Notes: generated by a model not told the origin, from the letters alone. Positions 8,632 through 18,269 are shown, counted from the first letter of the stretch. The stretch is 64,000 nucleotides of DNA from an uncultured Clostridia bacterium (GCA_944366945.1 CALVWJ010000003.1:1-64000); one strand, 5' to 3'. Program-made: numbers and translations.

Positions 8632-9852
8632 TTAATACGACGACTCTTCTGGATGAACTTTTGCTCCTTCGGCAACAAGTGCGTCTAAAAGAATTGCATA
8701 GGGGAGCGTATCTGCAGTAAAACCATGCTTTAAGCAAAGCGCAGCGGCTAGCCCGGCTGCCTGGCCAGAGCAGGCGCATCCTGGAATCACGCGGACTACA
8801 ACCCAAGCCCATCCATCGGCAGAAACTGTGCGCCCAGCCGTCCAAAGATTGGGATAACTGGGGTTGTATAGAGCCCGATAAGGTATCTCGTACCATTCGC
8901 CTGCTGCCGAAAAGTCGGCTATGGGCGCAATGGAGTCTGGCAGCCTGCAGCATAAATCGGATTCCTGTATGGAATACGCGCCTATAATATGGCGTGTTGT
9001 GCGGAATTGGGCCATGGTAGGGAGGACAGTAAGATCTCGAGAAAAACGGTCCTCGTTGCGCATGGAATCCAGCATCATCTTTCGACCCGCTAAAACGTAT
9101 TGTGTTACTTCTTCCGCAGTTGTGCCTTCGATAAATGGGATTCCCTCTGGATGCCCGTTTCCTCTGGGGCCTGCGCCAAGAAGCGTCCATTTGCGTGCAA
9201 GGAGGATATTCTTCTCAGCAAGTGCAGATGATACGGCTTCCATATCCGTGCGGTAAGCGAGATAGGTCATATAGTTTTTACCGGTTACGCACGGCGCGCC
9301 TGCACGGTAAAAAATATCTGCGTCTCCGGTAGCATCAATGACAGCGCGTGCACGGTAAACGCCTCTGCCGGTTTTATTCTCTATAATTAACCCTGTGCAT
9401 TGCCCTTCATCCATTACTGGAGCTACGATCTGTGTGTCAAATAGAATATCGACACCAGCATTAAGAACAAATTCATCGAGTGCCATAGCAAACATGGCAG
9501 GCGAAAAAAATGTTTTATATTTTCCACAATCGGGAGAAGCGGCATCGGGATCATCACGCCATTGCATGGGCAAAACATCTGGACCATACCGCATGCATAG
9601 TTTCATCAATTCCGAGCCCATGCCATATACGATCTTATGTCCCTGTCCATCGCATATCGGCTCATAAAGAGAGATTAACCCTTGCGTTGCCAATCCGCCA
9701 AGAATAATGCCCTTTTCCAGCAACAATACTCGCTTAATGCCAGCACGTTTTGCTGCTACGGCGGCGCAAGAACCAGCCACGCCGCCGCCAGCAACAATGA
9801 TGTCATATTCCCCTAAAATCGGGGTACTTAACTGCTCAACATACACCTGCAT
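8632..9852 (-). CDS. FAD-dependent oxidoreductase (PF12831-like)
   Basis: A 406-residue flavoprotein. The dinucleotide-binding GGGVAGSCAAVAAKRAG motif lies at about residues 21-37, followed by LLLEKGIILGGLATQG. The ending GCACSGQAAGLAAALC is the usual FAD-contact segment. AVIDATGDADIFYRAG is typical of FAD_oxidored family members found in catabolic clusters next to binding-protein transporters. It is predicted to be cytosolic. The substrate cannot be read from the sequence. An AAGGAAA site precedes the ATG, and only 26 bases separate it from the MmgE/PrpD gene, so it is in the same transcript. Confidence 0.87.
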   Translation of the reverse strand: MQVYVEQLSTPILGEYDIIVAGGGVAGSCAAVAAKRAGIKRVLLLEKGIILGGLATQGLISLYEPICDGQGHKIVYGMGSELMKLCMRYGPDVLPMQWRDDPDAASPDCGKYKTFFSPAMFAMALDEFVLNAGVDILFDTQIVAPVMDEGQCTGLIIENKTGRGVYRARAVIDATGDADIFYRAGAPCVTGKNYMTYLAYRTDMEAVSSALAEKNILLARKWTLLGAGPRGNGHPEGIPFIEGTTAEEVTQYVLAGRKMMLDSMRNEDRFSRDLTVLPTMAQFRTTRHIIGAYSIQESDLCCRLPDSIAPIADFSAAGEWYEIPYRALYNPSYPNLWTAGRTVSADGWAWVVVRVIPGCACSGQAAGLAAALCLKHGFTADTLPYAILLDALVAEGAKVHPEESSY

Positions 9853-9878
9853 AGTTTTTCCTTAAACCTAAACCAGCA

Positions 9879-11246
9879 TCAAACTTTGGGAAGCGTTTGC
9901 AAGGTGCTCAGTAAAGAAGAGAGATCTTCTTTGCGCGCAATCGCCATTGCATCTTGATATATGCTTTTTTGCTGGTCGGGGGTAAGGATACCGTTGGTAA
10001 GCCCACAATACTTTTCATATAGCATTTCATCCGTATACTCCACATGAACATCGGTTGCGTTGTATTCGGTTGTATATATGGTGCCATCCTTCATATGGAT
10101 TTCAATTATGCAGGCGCGGATGCCTTTGGGGCCATCTCCGTAGGCATCATGGCGTTTCGCGGTTATTTTGTTGCACAGCTCAGCATATTTGGGACTGTGC
10201 AGTTTTTCCTGCGTAAAAGCATCCGGCGTAAGCGAACGTTCAATTAATGCAACAGCTACAGTATAGTAAAGAGAAAGCCGTCCAGAGGTTGTGTTGGGAT
10301 TTCGCCCCACTCCGTTGTTTAAATCATAAGAATAAGGATAGGAATCCACGAGCACGGATTCTATCTGTGCAGTATCGATATCATACTTTTCCTGCAGAGC
10401 GAAAGCAGCGTTGACCGCTGGATTTACAGCAAAACAGGCAGGATATTGCTTGATAGAAAGCCAATTAATAAGGTATGGAGAACCAATGCCGATCTCTTTT
10501 CCGTTTTCGCCTTGGAATACGGTATTGAGCGATTTTATGCCGTCCAGGATATGTTCTGCGCCTGTCAAACCGCGCGCAGCAGCATCAACTGCAAACATGG
10601 CCAGATATGCGCCCCAACCGCCATATAGATCTTTGGCAGTTGCCCCTTCAACAAAGCTGATGAAGGGGCATACGGGCAAAAGCGCCGCAACGATTCCGAA
10701 TGCATTGCAAAGCTGATCGATGGTCAAGCCTCGCATCAAACCTGCCGCAGCGACAGCGCCAAGACCTCCTACGAACCCTGGATTATGCAATCCCAGTTCG
10801 CGAATTCGTTCAATAGAAAGCATAGCCATGCGCGTGCACACATCATAGCCGAATACAACGGAGCGAATCACGTCCGCCACGCTTCCGCCATACTGCTGAT
10901 ATGTTGCGAGGACAGAAGACCAAACATAGATTCCGGGGTGGGCAGAAGCTTTCGTCCCATCATTCAGTTCAATACTGGAAAGACGGCATGCATTTGAAAA
11001 TGCAGCAATTGCGGGGGCGACACATGCGTCATCCGCCCAGATAGTGGCTTGTCCACTACTTGCAGGATTCATGGTTTTGATCAAAGCGAGCAACTCTGCA
11101 CAACTTTGATGTGAGGCGGTGTAGATACTGCCGCCGAGATAATTTACCAAGGAACGACCAACCTGCCGCAGCGTAGCTTGATCAAAATCCGTTACACTAC
11201 AATGCACAAAATGCTCTGCAATTGTACGAAAATAACTCTTTTCCAT
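9879..11246 (-). CDS. MmgE/PrpD family protein
   Basis: A 455-residue member of the MmgE/PrpD fold, which includes 2-methylcitrate dehydratase, cis-aconitate decarboxylase and iminodisuccinate epimerase. Motifs include LVNYLGGSIYTA, a helical-domain segment ELNDGTKASAHPGIYVW with the conserved HPG, VFGYDVCTRMAM, LHNPGFVGGLGAVAAAG and SIKQYPACFAVNPAV. These enzymes act on di- or tricarboxylates by proton abstraction. A good AAGGAG site precedes the ATG. Its place between an ABC importer and a FAD oxidoreductase points to catabolism of an imported carboxylate or amino acid derivative. Confidence 0.9.
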   Translation of the reverse strand: MEKSYFRTIAEHFVHCSVTDFDQATLRQVGRSLVNYLGGSIYTASHQSCAELLALIKTMNPASSGQATIWADDACVAPAIAAFSNACRLSSIELNDGTKASAHPGIYVWSSVLATYQQYGGSVADVIRSVVFGYDVCTRMAMLSIERIRELGLHNPGFVGGLGAVAAAGLMRGLTIDQLCNAFGIVAALLPVCPFISFVEGATAKDLYGGWGAYLAMFAVDAAARGLTGAEHILDGIKSLNTVFQGENGKEIGIGSPYLINWLSIKQYPACFAVNPAVNAAFALQEKYDIDTAQIESVLVDSYPYSYDLNNGVGRNPNTTSGRLSLYYTVAVALIERSLTPDAFTQEKLHSPKYAELCNKITAKRHDAYGDGPKGIRACIIEIHMKDGTIYTTEYNATDVHVEYTDEMLYEKYCGLTNGILTPDQQKSIYQDAMAIARKEDLSSLLSTLQTLPKV

Positions 11247-11255
11247 ACTTTCTCC

Positions 11256-12215
11256 TTATAGGCCATTAATCGTGCGCACATGGTGGCATGCCACAAAATG
11301 GTTCGGCAGAACCTCTTCAAGCTCGGGTGTGCAGTGGCTGCATTCTTCGGTGGCATAAGCACAGCGTGCGGCAAAGCGGCAGCCAGGCTCCGGATCAATG
11401 GGGGAGGTGATTTCGCCCCTTAAGATTGTGCGCTTCCGTTCTTTGTGAATATTGGGTTCGGGAATGGCAGAAAGCAACGCTTTGGAATATGGGTGCAACG
11501 TGTGCTCAAACAATTCATCCGCATCCGATTTTTCCACCATGTTGCCAAGATACATCACGATGATGCTGTTGGAAATATGCTTTACAACAGACATGTCGTG
11601 CGTAATGAACATATAGGTGAAATTGCGTTCTTCCTGCAGATCCTGCATCAAATTCAGAATCTGTGCCTGGATAGAAACGTCCAAGGCGGAAACTGGCTCA
11701 TCGCATACGATAAATTCGGGTTCAAGCGCGAGCGCACGCGCGATGCCAATCCTTTGGCGGCGACCACCGTCCAGCTCATGGGGATATGCGTTAGTAAAAC
11801 GTTCTGCAAGGCCTACAGTGTCCATCAAAGTGCGAATCCGTTTGTCCAGCTCTTCCTTACTTTTGCATACATGATGGATGTTGAGAGGCTCCGCAATAAT
11901 CTGGCTTACCGACATACGCGGGTTTAGGGAAGAAAAAGGATCTTGAAAAATCATTTGCATCCTGCGGCGATCATCCAGTGTGCTTGGCCGCGATGTAATA
12001 TCTTCTCCTTTAAAAAAGATCTTGCCTTCCGTTGCTTCCAACAGCCGTATAATAACTCGGCCAAGGGTAGACTTACCACAACCAGATTCACCTACAACGC
12101 CAACTGTCCGGCCCTGCTCGATCGTAAAGCTTACATCGTCAACCGCATGAAGCATGCCATGGTTGGTTTTAAAGTATTTTTTTAAATTTTGGACTTCAAT
12201 CAATGTATTTGACAT
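11256..12215 (-). CDS. Oligopeptide/dipeptide-type ABC importer ATPase (OppF/DppF-like)
   Basis: A 319-residue ATPase energising a peptide-type importer. It has Walker A GESGCGKS, a Q-loop in FQDPFSSLNPRM, a signature reading LDGGRRQRIGIARAL (first residues differ from the usual LSGGQ), Walker B FIVCDEP, the D-loop SALDVSIQ, and the C-terminal oligopeptide-binding-type region with cysteines (CRFAARC, CAYATEEC) usual in Opp/Dpp ATPases. The ATG at 12215 is preferred over one five codons earlier because GGAGG sits five bases before it. It lies ten bases upstream of the MmgE/PrpD gene. Confidence 0.92.
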   Translation of the reverse strand: MSNTLIEVQNLKKYFKTNHGMLHAVDDVSFTIEQGRTVGVVGESGCGKSTLGRVIIRLLEATEGKIFFKGEDITSRPSTLDDRRRMQMIFQDPFSSLNPRMSVSQIIAEPLNIHHVCKSKEELDKRIRTLMDTVGLAERFTNAYPHELDGGRRQRIGIARALALEPEFIVCDEPVSALDVSIQAQILNLMQDLQEERNFTYMFITHDMSVVKHISNSIIVMYLGNMVEKSDADELFEHTLHPYSKALLSAIPEPNIHKERKRTILRGEITSPIDPEPGCRFAARCAYATEECSHCTPELEEVLPNHFVACHHVRTINGL

Positions 12216-12235
12216 CCTAACCTCCATCAATCGCC

Positions 12236-13204
12236 TTACTCATAACGAAGGCACCGAACATAATGCCCAGGTGAAACCTCTGTTTTAACTGGCGCGCGCG
12301 ATTTACAGCTTTCTTTGCAATCTGGACAACGCGGGTGGAATGGGCAGCCTGTAGGAAGATCTACTGGATCCGGCATTAGACCATCAATGGGAACCAGTCG
12401 CTTGCTTTTCATGGATAAGCTAGGGAGAGATCCAAACAGGCCTTTGGTGTATGGATGCATCGTATTATCATATACATCTTCCAAGGAACCCATTTCTACA
12501 ATTTGTCCAGCATACATAATTGCAACTTTGTTGCAAGTGTCCGCAACCACGCCCAAGTCGTGGGTAATCAAAAGCATCGCTGTACCTAGCTTTTCTTGAA
12601 GCTCACGCATCAGCTCTAGCACTTGCGCTTGAATCGTAACATCAAGTGCGGTGGTGGGCTCATCTGCAATAATCAATTTAGGGCTGCATGCGAGTGCAAT
12701 TGCAATAACAACGCGCTGCTTCATTCCGCCAGAAAACTGATGGGGATATTCTGACATCCGTTCGGCGGGAATACCTACCATTTCAAGAATTTGAGCAGCT
12801 TTGAGGTTTGCATCCTTGCGGGAAAGTTTTTCATGCAGGCGAATGACTTCGGCAATTTGATCACCAACCGTTAGAATTGGATTGAGAGAAGTCATCGGAT
12901 CTTGAAAAATCATGGAAAAGTCTTTTCCGCGATGGAGGCGCATTTCCAAATTAGAGGCCTTGAGTAAGTCCTTACCTTCAAATAGGATCTCACCTCCGAC
13001 AACACGCCCGGGAGGGTTTGGAACTAAGCCCATGATGCCGCGCGCAGTGGTCGTTTTACCAGCGCCGGTTTCACCAACCAATCCCATGGTTTCACCACGC
13101 ATCAGCTCAAAATCAATGTTGTTTACGGCACGTACTACTCCTTCTTCCGTGAAGTAGTGGATAGATAGATCTTTGATCTCTAGAAGTTTCTTTGTTGTTT
13201 CCAT
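12236..13204 (-). CDS. Oligopeptide/dipeptide-type ABC importer ATPase (OppD/DppD-like)
   Basis: The 322-residue partner ATPase. Walker A is GETGAGKT, the Q-loop region reads FQDPMTSLNPIL, the signature is FSGGMKQRVVIAIAL, Walker B is LIIADEP, and the H-loop is in LLITHDLGVV. The C-terminal cysteine region (CPFHPRCPDCKESC) is typical of OppD/DppD. AAGGGGG precedes the ATG. It pairs with the OppF-like subunit 20 bases downstream. Confidence 0.93.
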   Translation of the reverse strand: METTKKLLEIKDLSIHYFTEEGVVRAVNNIDFELMRGETMGLVGETGAGKTTTARGIMGLVPNPPGRVVGGEILFEGKDLLKASNLEMRLHRGKDFSMIFQDPMTSLNPILTVGDQIAEVIRLHEKLSRKDANLKAAQILEMVGIPAERMSEYPHQFSGGMKQRVVIAIALACSPKLIIADEPTTALDVTIQAQVLELMRELQEKLGTAMLLITHDLGVVADTCNKVAIMYAGQIVEMGSLEDVYDNTMHPYTKGLFGSLPSLSMKSKRLVPIDGLMPDPVDLPTGCPFHPRCPDCKESCKSRAPVKTEVSPGHYVRCLRYE

Positions 13205-13216
13205 CGTGTTTCCCCC

Positions 13217-14095
13217 TTATTTCTTCAGCTTAGGATCCAATGCGTCACGCAAGCCGTCGCCAAAGAGATTCAGCGCAAGAACAGTGAGCATGATGGCAAT
13301 GCCTGGAGAAATAACCATGTACGAATAGTCGCGCATAAAGGTTCTGGCATTTGAAAGCATGCTGCCCCATTCGGGCATGGGCGGTTGTACGCCAAGGCCA
13401 AGGAAGCTCAAAGAGGCGCAGAGCAGGATGGACTTGCCAATGCCAAGCGTTGCCTGCACGATAATAGGAGCAAGAATGTTAGGGAAGATGTGGTGGATAA
13501 TAATGTGGGTGTTATTGCCGCCCAAAGAGGCAGAGGCCTCCACATATTCTTGATCGCGTACGGTCATGGTTGCTGCACGTACAACACGTGCAAAATTTGG
13601 AACGGAACTGACCGCTACCGCGATTAGAGCGCTGGTAATGCCTGGGCCAATGGTGGATGCGATCGCAATTGCAAGGACAATTTGAGGAATTCCATGAAGC
13701 ACGTCGCAAGTACGCATAATGATATTGTCGGTTTTCCCGCCGAAGAAGCCAGCAATAGCGCCGAAAATGCATCCGATCAGAGCGCCACCCGTCAATGAAA
13801 TGAAACCGACATATAGGGAAGTGCGACTACCATAAACTACGCGGCTGAAAATATCACGCCCATATTCATCTGTTCCCATCAGATGCTCAAGGGAAGGGGA
13901 CTGAAGCGTTGCATTATAATCCTGCTCATCATATGGATAAGGCGCAATAAGGTCTGCAAAGATTGCTGTTATTACCAGTACCGCCAAAATCGCCAACCCA
14001 ACCATAGCAAGCCGGTTTTTGGAAAGCCTTTTCCAGGTTTCTTGGAATTGGCTGCGCTTTTTAATGTGACCGTGTTCAGCTTGTTTTTTTATCAT
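13217..14095 (-). CDS. Peptide-type ABC importer permease (OppC/DppC-like)
   Basis: A 292-residue inner-membrane subunit with the OppC-type N-terminal cytosolic tail (RLSKNRLAMVGLAIL), one helix, a large outer loop with HLMGTDEYGRDIFSRVVYG, and the five-helix transport domain. It carries the EAA-type loop SASLGGNNTHIIIHHIFPN. The ATG at 14095 follows GGAAGTG, while an in-frame GTG three codons earlier is possible. It lies just after the OppB-like gene. Confidence 0.92.
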   Translation of the reverse strand: MIKKQAEHGHIKKRSQFQETWKRLSKNRLAMVGLAILAVLVITAIFADLIAPYPYDEQDYNATLQSPSLEHLMGTDEYGRDIFSRVVYGSRTSLYVGFISLTGGALIGCIFGAIAGFFGGKTDNIIMRTCDVLHGIPQIVLAIAIASTIGPGITSALIAVAVSSVPNFARVVRAATMTVRDQEYVEASASLGGNNTHIIIHHIFPNILAPIIVQATLGIGKSILLCASLSFLGLGVQPPMPEWGSMLSNARTFMRDYSYMVISPGIAIMLTVLALNLFGDGLRDALDPKLKK

Positions 14096-14100
14096 AGCAA

Positions 14101-15102
14101 TCACTTCCTTTTGTTTGCAGCCATCCCGGCATTTGCGGTAACTGCACCGTTAAGGGCTTTCTTTTTCTTTTTATCCCTGCTGTACTGAGAACGAATCCGC
14201 GGGTCGACAAAGGCATACAGCAAATCAATGAAAAGGTTAACCATACTTTGCAGAAGCGAAAGGACTAGGACAGATCCTGTTACAAGAGGATAATTCCTTG
14301 CTTTAATAGCATCTACCATTAATTTGCCGATGCCGGGAATTGCAAATACCTGCTCGTTTACAACAGCACCACCCAAGCTTCCTGCAAATTGGATTCCAAC
14401 AACCGTAAGGATGGGGATCAAAGCGTTTAAAAGAGCATGCTTGAATAGAACCACGCGCTCTTTTTGCCCTTTTGCACGGGCGGTATCAATATAATCCTGT
14501 CGGATAACTTCCAGCATGCTGGAACGCGCTGTACGCGTAATAATTGCAATGGAGGCTGCGCTTATGCTTATAATAGGCAAAATATAATAGGACGGTCCAT
14601 AGAGACCAGAAGCTGGAAGCCATCCTAGCCTTACAGAGAATAACAGAACCAATAGCAGTGCGAACCAAAAGCTTGGCATGGTAATTCCAAGCAAGGCAAG
14701 AACACGGGTTATGCTGTCAATAATGGTATACTGACGCACTGCTGAAAGAATGCCAATTGGAACGCCTATGATTACAGCGAATAAGATAACAAAAAATGCA
14801 ACCTTAGCTGTAACTGGAAGCCGTACAGAGATTTCATCCCATACGGGTAATTTGGTCGTATAAGATGTACCCAGATCACCTCGGAGAAGATCGCCCATAT
14901 ATCTAAAATAACGTTCGAAAAATCCATCGTTAAGGCCCATTTCCTCACGAAGCGCTTCAACATCCTCTTTGTCGGCCATATCGCCAAGGATCATTTGTGC
15001 CGGATCGCCAGGCGTAAAATACATGAGCAAAAAAATAACAAAACTGATACCAAGCAAAACTGGAATCATGAGAAAAATTCTCTTTGCTATATATCGTAGC
15101 AT
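14101..15102 (-). CDS. Peptide-type ABC importer permease (OppB/DppB-like)
   Basis: A 333-residue permease with the classical OppB opening (MLRYIAKRIFLMIPVLLGIS, then LMYFTPGDPAQMILG), six predicted helices, and the EAA loop DYIDTARAKGQKERVVLFKHALLN. The Lys-rich tail (DKKKKKALNG) is unusual but at the cytosolic end. AAAGGAG precedes the ATG. It forms the channel with the OppC-like protein encoded next. Confidence 0.93.
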   Translation of the reverse strand: MLRYIAKRIFLMIPVLLGISFVIFLLMYFTPGDPAQMILGDMADKEDVEALREEMGLNDGFFERYFRYMGDLLRGDLGTSYTTKLPVWDEISVRLPVTAKVAFFVILFAVIIGVPIGILSAVRQYTIIDSITRVLALLGITMPSFWFALLLVLLFSVRLGWLPASGLYGPSYYILPIISISAASIAIITRTARSSMLEVIRQDYIDTARAKGQKERVVLFKHALLNALIPILTVVGIQFAGSLGGAVVNEQVFAIPGIGKLMVDAIKARNYPLVTGSVLVLSLLQSMVNLFIDLLYAFVDPRIRSQYSRDKKKKKALNGAVTANAGMAANKRK

Positions 15103-15213
15103 CGCTTGACTCCTTTGGATAGAATGCCGGCTCCAGCCGGACTGCTAATGCAGCTGAAGGGCACTCAGCATCAAACTGGAATGTCCTTCAGCTTTTGCAA
15201 CAGGATGGGTCAA

Positions 15214-16812
15214 TTACGCAGTAAATTCAATTTCAGCAAAATCGGGTACGCCGGATGCAACAAAGTCAAAGTTGCCAATGTTTGCGCGGGCGCCGTAGCC
15301 GGAGAGAGGATATGCCAGGGGAAGAATGTAGAGCTTCTCCCAAAGATAATCCTGCAGCTCTTCATAGATCTTAATGCGGTCTTCCATGGCGTAGGTGCGT
15401 TCACCTTGATCGAGCAGGTCTTGAATGTGCTGGTCGTTATGGCGCAAGGAAATAGTCCTTTCAAGCGGCCAAGCAGAAAGCGCAACCGCTGGATCAGAGA
15501 TAGACGAACCATTTGCCATTACCGTCATGGGGAGTTCACCGTTGTTGTTCATAGAAGTGAACGTGGCAAGGTCTACCATTTCAATCGTGCATGTAATGCC
15601 TACTTCGCTGAGCATGCTCTGAATGATTTCGATGCACGCATTGTAATACTGCTGCTGGAACGTTACAAACTTGACTTCAAGGCCATCGGCATAACCTGCT
15701 TCAGCAAGCAGCTCTTTGCTCTTTTCGGGATTGTATTCCCAAGGGCCAACTTTCTTGTAGCCCGGGATACTACGGGCAATAAAACCGTCAGCAGCATCAG
15801 CCTGGCCTTGGTAAGCGGTCTTTGCAACCGCTTCTACATCGATTGCATAAGCAATCGCTTTGCGGATCAATTCATTGCCATAAAGCTCCATGGAATTGTT
15901 GAAGCAAAGGTAGGTCATGCTCATAGAGTTACCGGTAAGCATCTGCGTTTCAGGATTCTCTTCCAAACGAGTCCAATCAACCGGCGAGATTTGGAACGCG
16001 ACGTCCACGCCGCCAGTTTCAAGCTCTACCGTACGGGAAGATGCTTCCAGGATAATACGGAAAATTACGTTGTCAAACGCAGGCTTCTCCCCCCAATATT
16101 GGTCAAAGGCAGTAAGCTCAATCCTATCGCCGTTGACCCAGTTTTTGAACATCATGGGACCAGTACCAACTGGAGCCCGGCCGAATGCATCCGCACCCAT
16201 GGACTCAAAAGCAGCCTTGCTCAAAATTGCACCGCGATAGCTTGCCAGGCCTTCCAGGAGGGGAGCATACGGATAGAGAAGCTTTAATTCCACAGTTTGC
16301 TCATCAAGCGCTTTGGTGTTTTCCACGTCAATCGCACCAAAAAGTGTACTTGTAAAGGAGCTGGTCGCACCATAGGTCAAGGAGAACACAACGTCATCCG
16401 CGGTCATCTTGTTCCCATCGTGGAAATAAACATCGTCACGCAGGGTGATTTTGATAGTAAGATCATCAACAGTCTCATAACCAGTAGCAAGCCAAGGGAT
16501 CAGCTCGCCATTTTCGGATTTGAACAGGGATTCGAAAATTGGTTCCGAGCTGATAAAAGTAGTTTCATGAGACGCTGCATAGGGGTCAATCGTCTGGGGT
16601 TCTGCTTGAATCGCAACAATTAAGTTTTCTTTGCGGATTTCAGTTGCAGGATCAGATCCTTCAGGTTCTTGCCCATCTGGAGCAGGCGTCGCAGCTTCAT
16701 TTGTTGCGTCCGGAGAGGATGTGTTTTCCGGAGCGGGTGTAGAGGGTTCTGAGCAGGCTATGACGCTCATGAGCATCATAAAGGCCAAAGCAAGAACAAG
16801 TAGCTTTTTCAT
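15214..16812 (-). CDS. Peptide-type ABC importer substrate-binding lipoprotein (OppA/DppA-like, SBP family 5)
   Basis: A 532-residue lipoprotein with a signal peptide and lipobox near SVIAC19, a Ser/Pro/Glu-rich linker, then an SBP_bac_5 fold: NLIVAIQAEPQTIDPYAA, LATGYE, ITLRDDVYFHDGNKMTADDV, and GTGPMMFKNWVNGD. Such proteins capture peptides, opines or other organic solutes outside the membrane. GGAGGA precedes the ATG. It leads the transporter run and has its own leader with 10-base tandem repeats. The solute is unknown; the downstream enzymes argue for a carboxylate- or sulfur-containing compound over a plain peptide, but that is inference. Confidence 0.93.
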   Translation of the reverse strand: MKKLLVLALAFMMLMSVIACSEPSTPAPENTSSPDATNEAATPAPDGQEPEGSDPATEIRKENLIVAIQAEPQTIDPYAASHETTFISSEPIFESLFKSENGELIPWLATGYETVDDLTIKITLRDDVYFHDGNKMTADDVVFSLTYGATSSFTSTLFGAIDVENTKALDEQTVELKLLYPYAPLLEGLASYRGAILSKAAFESMGADAFGRAPVGTGPMMFKNWVNGDRIELTAFDQYWGEKPAFDNVIFRIILEASSRTVELETGGVDVAFQISPVDWTRLEENPETQMLTGNSMSMTYLCFNNSMELYGNELIRKAIAYAIDVEAVAKTAYQGQADAADGFIARSIPGYKKVGPWEYNPEKSKELLAEAGYADGLEVKFVTFQQQYYNACIEIIQSMLSEVGITCTIEMVDLATFTSMNNNGELPMTVMANGSSISDPAVALSAWPLERTISLRHNDQHIQDLLDQGERTYAMEDRIKIYEELQDYLWEKLYILPLAYPLSGYGARANIGNFDFVASGVPDFAEIEFTA

Positions 16813-16860
16813 ATGTGTCCTCCTGTTTTTTAAATAAAATCTGAATAACCAGATTTATTT

Positions 16861-16889
16861 CATAACGCAGCATAACGCATCATAGCGCA
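16861..16889 (-). repeat. Three tandem 10-base repeats in the binding-protein leader
   Basis: CATAACGCA occurs at 16861-16869 and 16871-16879, with CATAGCGCA at 16881-16889. They lie 49-77 bases upstream of the binding-protein start, a likely promoter position. The helical-turn period suggests a regulator site. An imperfect hairpin (about 16832-16860) follows towards the gene. Confidence 0.45.
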
Positions 16890-16963
16890 TTTGTCGCCTA
16901 AAAATTTCCTGCCTAACCAACTTAAAAGCGTAAAGGCTTGCCTTGTTTTTAAGCAGATAATGC

Positions 16964-18253
16964 TCAGCACAAGGTTATTTTAGCACCACAAGACTGCATT
17001 TTTTGGTAAAAGCCAGGGAAAGTGACGCTCGCGCATTCAGCAGACTGAATATCTGTATACCCCTCTGCAGATAAGGCAGCTACGGTAAGCGCCATTGCAA
17101 TGCGGTGATCACCATGGCTGTCCTGCAGACAACCGTGCAGTTTTTTTCCTCCATGGATTGTAATTACATTTTCTGTTGCCGAGATGCTGGCTCCCATGCG
17201 GGAGAGCGCATCTACCATAACAGAAACACGATCGGTTTCCTTGAGCCTTGCTCCGGCTACGTTATCCAATATCGTAGTTCCCTCTGCCATGCAACCTGCT
17301 ACACACAAAATTGGGAGAGCATCGGGAGTGTTTTTCAGATCCATGCGTATGCCATGCAACTGATTTCCACCGCGGATGGAAAGGGTTCCTGCTTCAACGT
17401 GTTTTTGGATATTCGCGCCCATCTCTACCAGATGATCGATGATAATTGCATCGCCTTGGCTGTCGTTGAAATCCATATTGTGAATCTTGAGTTCTGATCC
17501 AGAGATCAAAGCGGCCACAGTTGGGAAAGCTACGCTTGACCAATCGCTGGGCATATATTTATCAAATGGCTTGTACTGTTGCCTGCCTTTAATTTCAAAA
17601 AACTTATGTTCAGCTTCGTCATAAGTTATTTGGATCCCAGCTTCTTTTAGCCATTTGATGGTCATATCCAAATAAGGAATTTCGGCCGGATGGTCTGTCG
17701 TGATGCGCATATCTCCGTCACACATCGGTGCAGCAATCATCAGCGAAGAGATATATTGTGAAGTTGTGCAGGGCACATTCACTTCTCCGCCATGAATCGG
17801 CCCTTTGATGAAAAACGGTGCGCATCCATTGCCGCTGCGTGTAGTAGAAGACTGAGCACCAAGTTGATTCAAAGCATTAAGAAGCGGTTGAACAGGACGC
17901 CTGCGAATAGATTGATCTCCAGTAAAAATCGTATAATCTGGCAGCAACGCTGCAATGGATGTCATGAAATATAACGTTGTACCAGAGTTGTCCACGTTGA
18001 CAACATCATCGGGCGTTTTGAGGCCATCTATTGGCCCATCTACAATCCAAACCCCTTCTTCTGTTGCGATAGTGGAGCCAAACTGCCCGGCGATGCGCAT
18101 GGCAGCTTTGCAATCATCGCTTAATAACGGATTGCGGATATAGGAACGCCCACCTGCAAGCGTCGCAATAATTAATGCCCGAATGGTATGGCTTTTCGAG
18201 CTGGGGACGCTAATTTCTCCTTTTATAGGGCCAGGATTAATTTTTGCAATCAT
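16964..18253 (-). CDS. aroA: Divergent EPSP synthase homologue (AroA-like)
   Basis: EPSP synthase moves the enolpyruvyl group of PEP to shikimate-3-phosphate. The 429-residue product keeps SSKSHTIRAL (Lys20, Arg25), GDQSIRRRPVQ, TTSQYISSLM, PSDWSSVAFP with the catalytic-type Asp, ARLKETDRVSVM and HGDHRIAM. One hallmark is changed: the NAGTAxR/NSGTTxR motif reads NSGTTLYF, so the conserved arginine is Tyr95. The protein may therefore handle a different substrate or simply be a divergent type. AAGGAGG precedes the ATG at 18253; a longer frame to 18286 lacks this. It begins 16 bases after aroE, so the two are co-transcribed. Confidence 0.87.
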   Translation of the reverse strand: MIAKINPGPIKGEISVPSSKSHTIRALIIATLAGGRSYIRNPLLSDDCKAAMRIAGQFGSTIATEEGVWIVDGPIDGLKTPDDVVNVDNSGTTLYFMTSIAALLPDYTIFTGDQSIRRRPVQPLLNALNQLGAQSSTTRSGNGCAPFFIKGPIHGGEVNVPCTTSQYISSLMIAAPMCDGDMRITTDHPAEIPYLDMTIKWLKEAGIQITYDEAEHKFFEIKGRQQYKPFDKYMPSDWSSVAFPTVAALISGSELKIHNMDFNDSQGDAIIIDHLVEMGANIQKHVEAGTLSIRGGNQLHGIRMDLKNTPDALPILCVAGCMAEGTTILDNVAGARLKETDRVSVMVDALSRMGASISATENVITIHGGKKLHGCLQDSHGDHRIAMALTVAALSAEGYTDIQSAECASVTFPGFYQKMQSCGAKITLC

Positions 18254-18269
18254 GTGAACGAAATCCTCC

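Noticed and set aside
8576-9190. A 204-residue frame inside the FAD oxidoreductase gene
   Set aside because: Same-strand shadow of the real gene with Arg/Ser-rich composition and no ribosome binding site.
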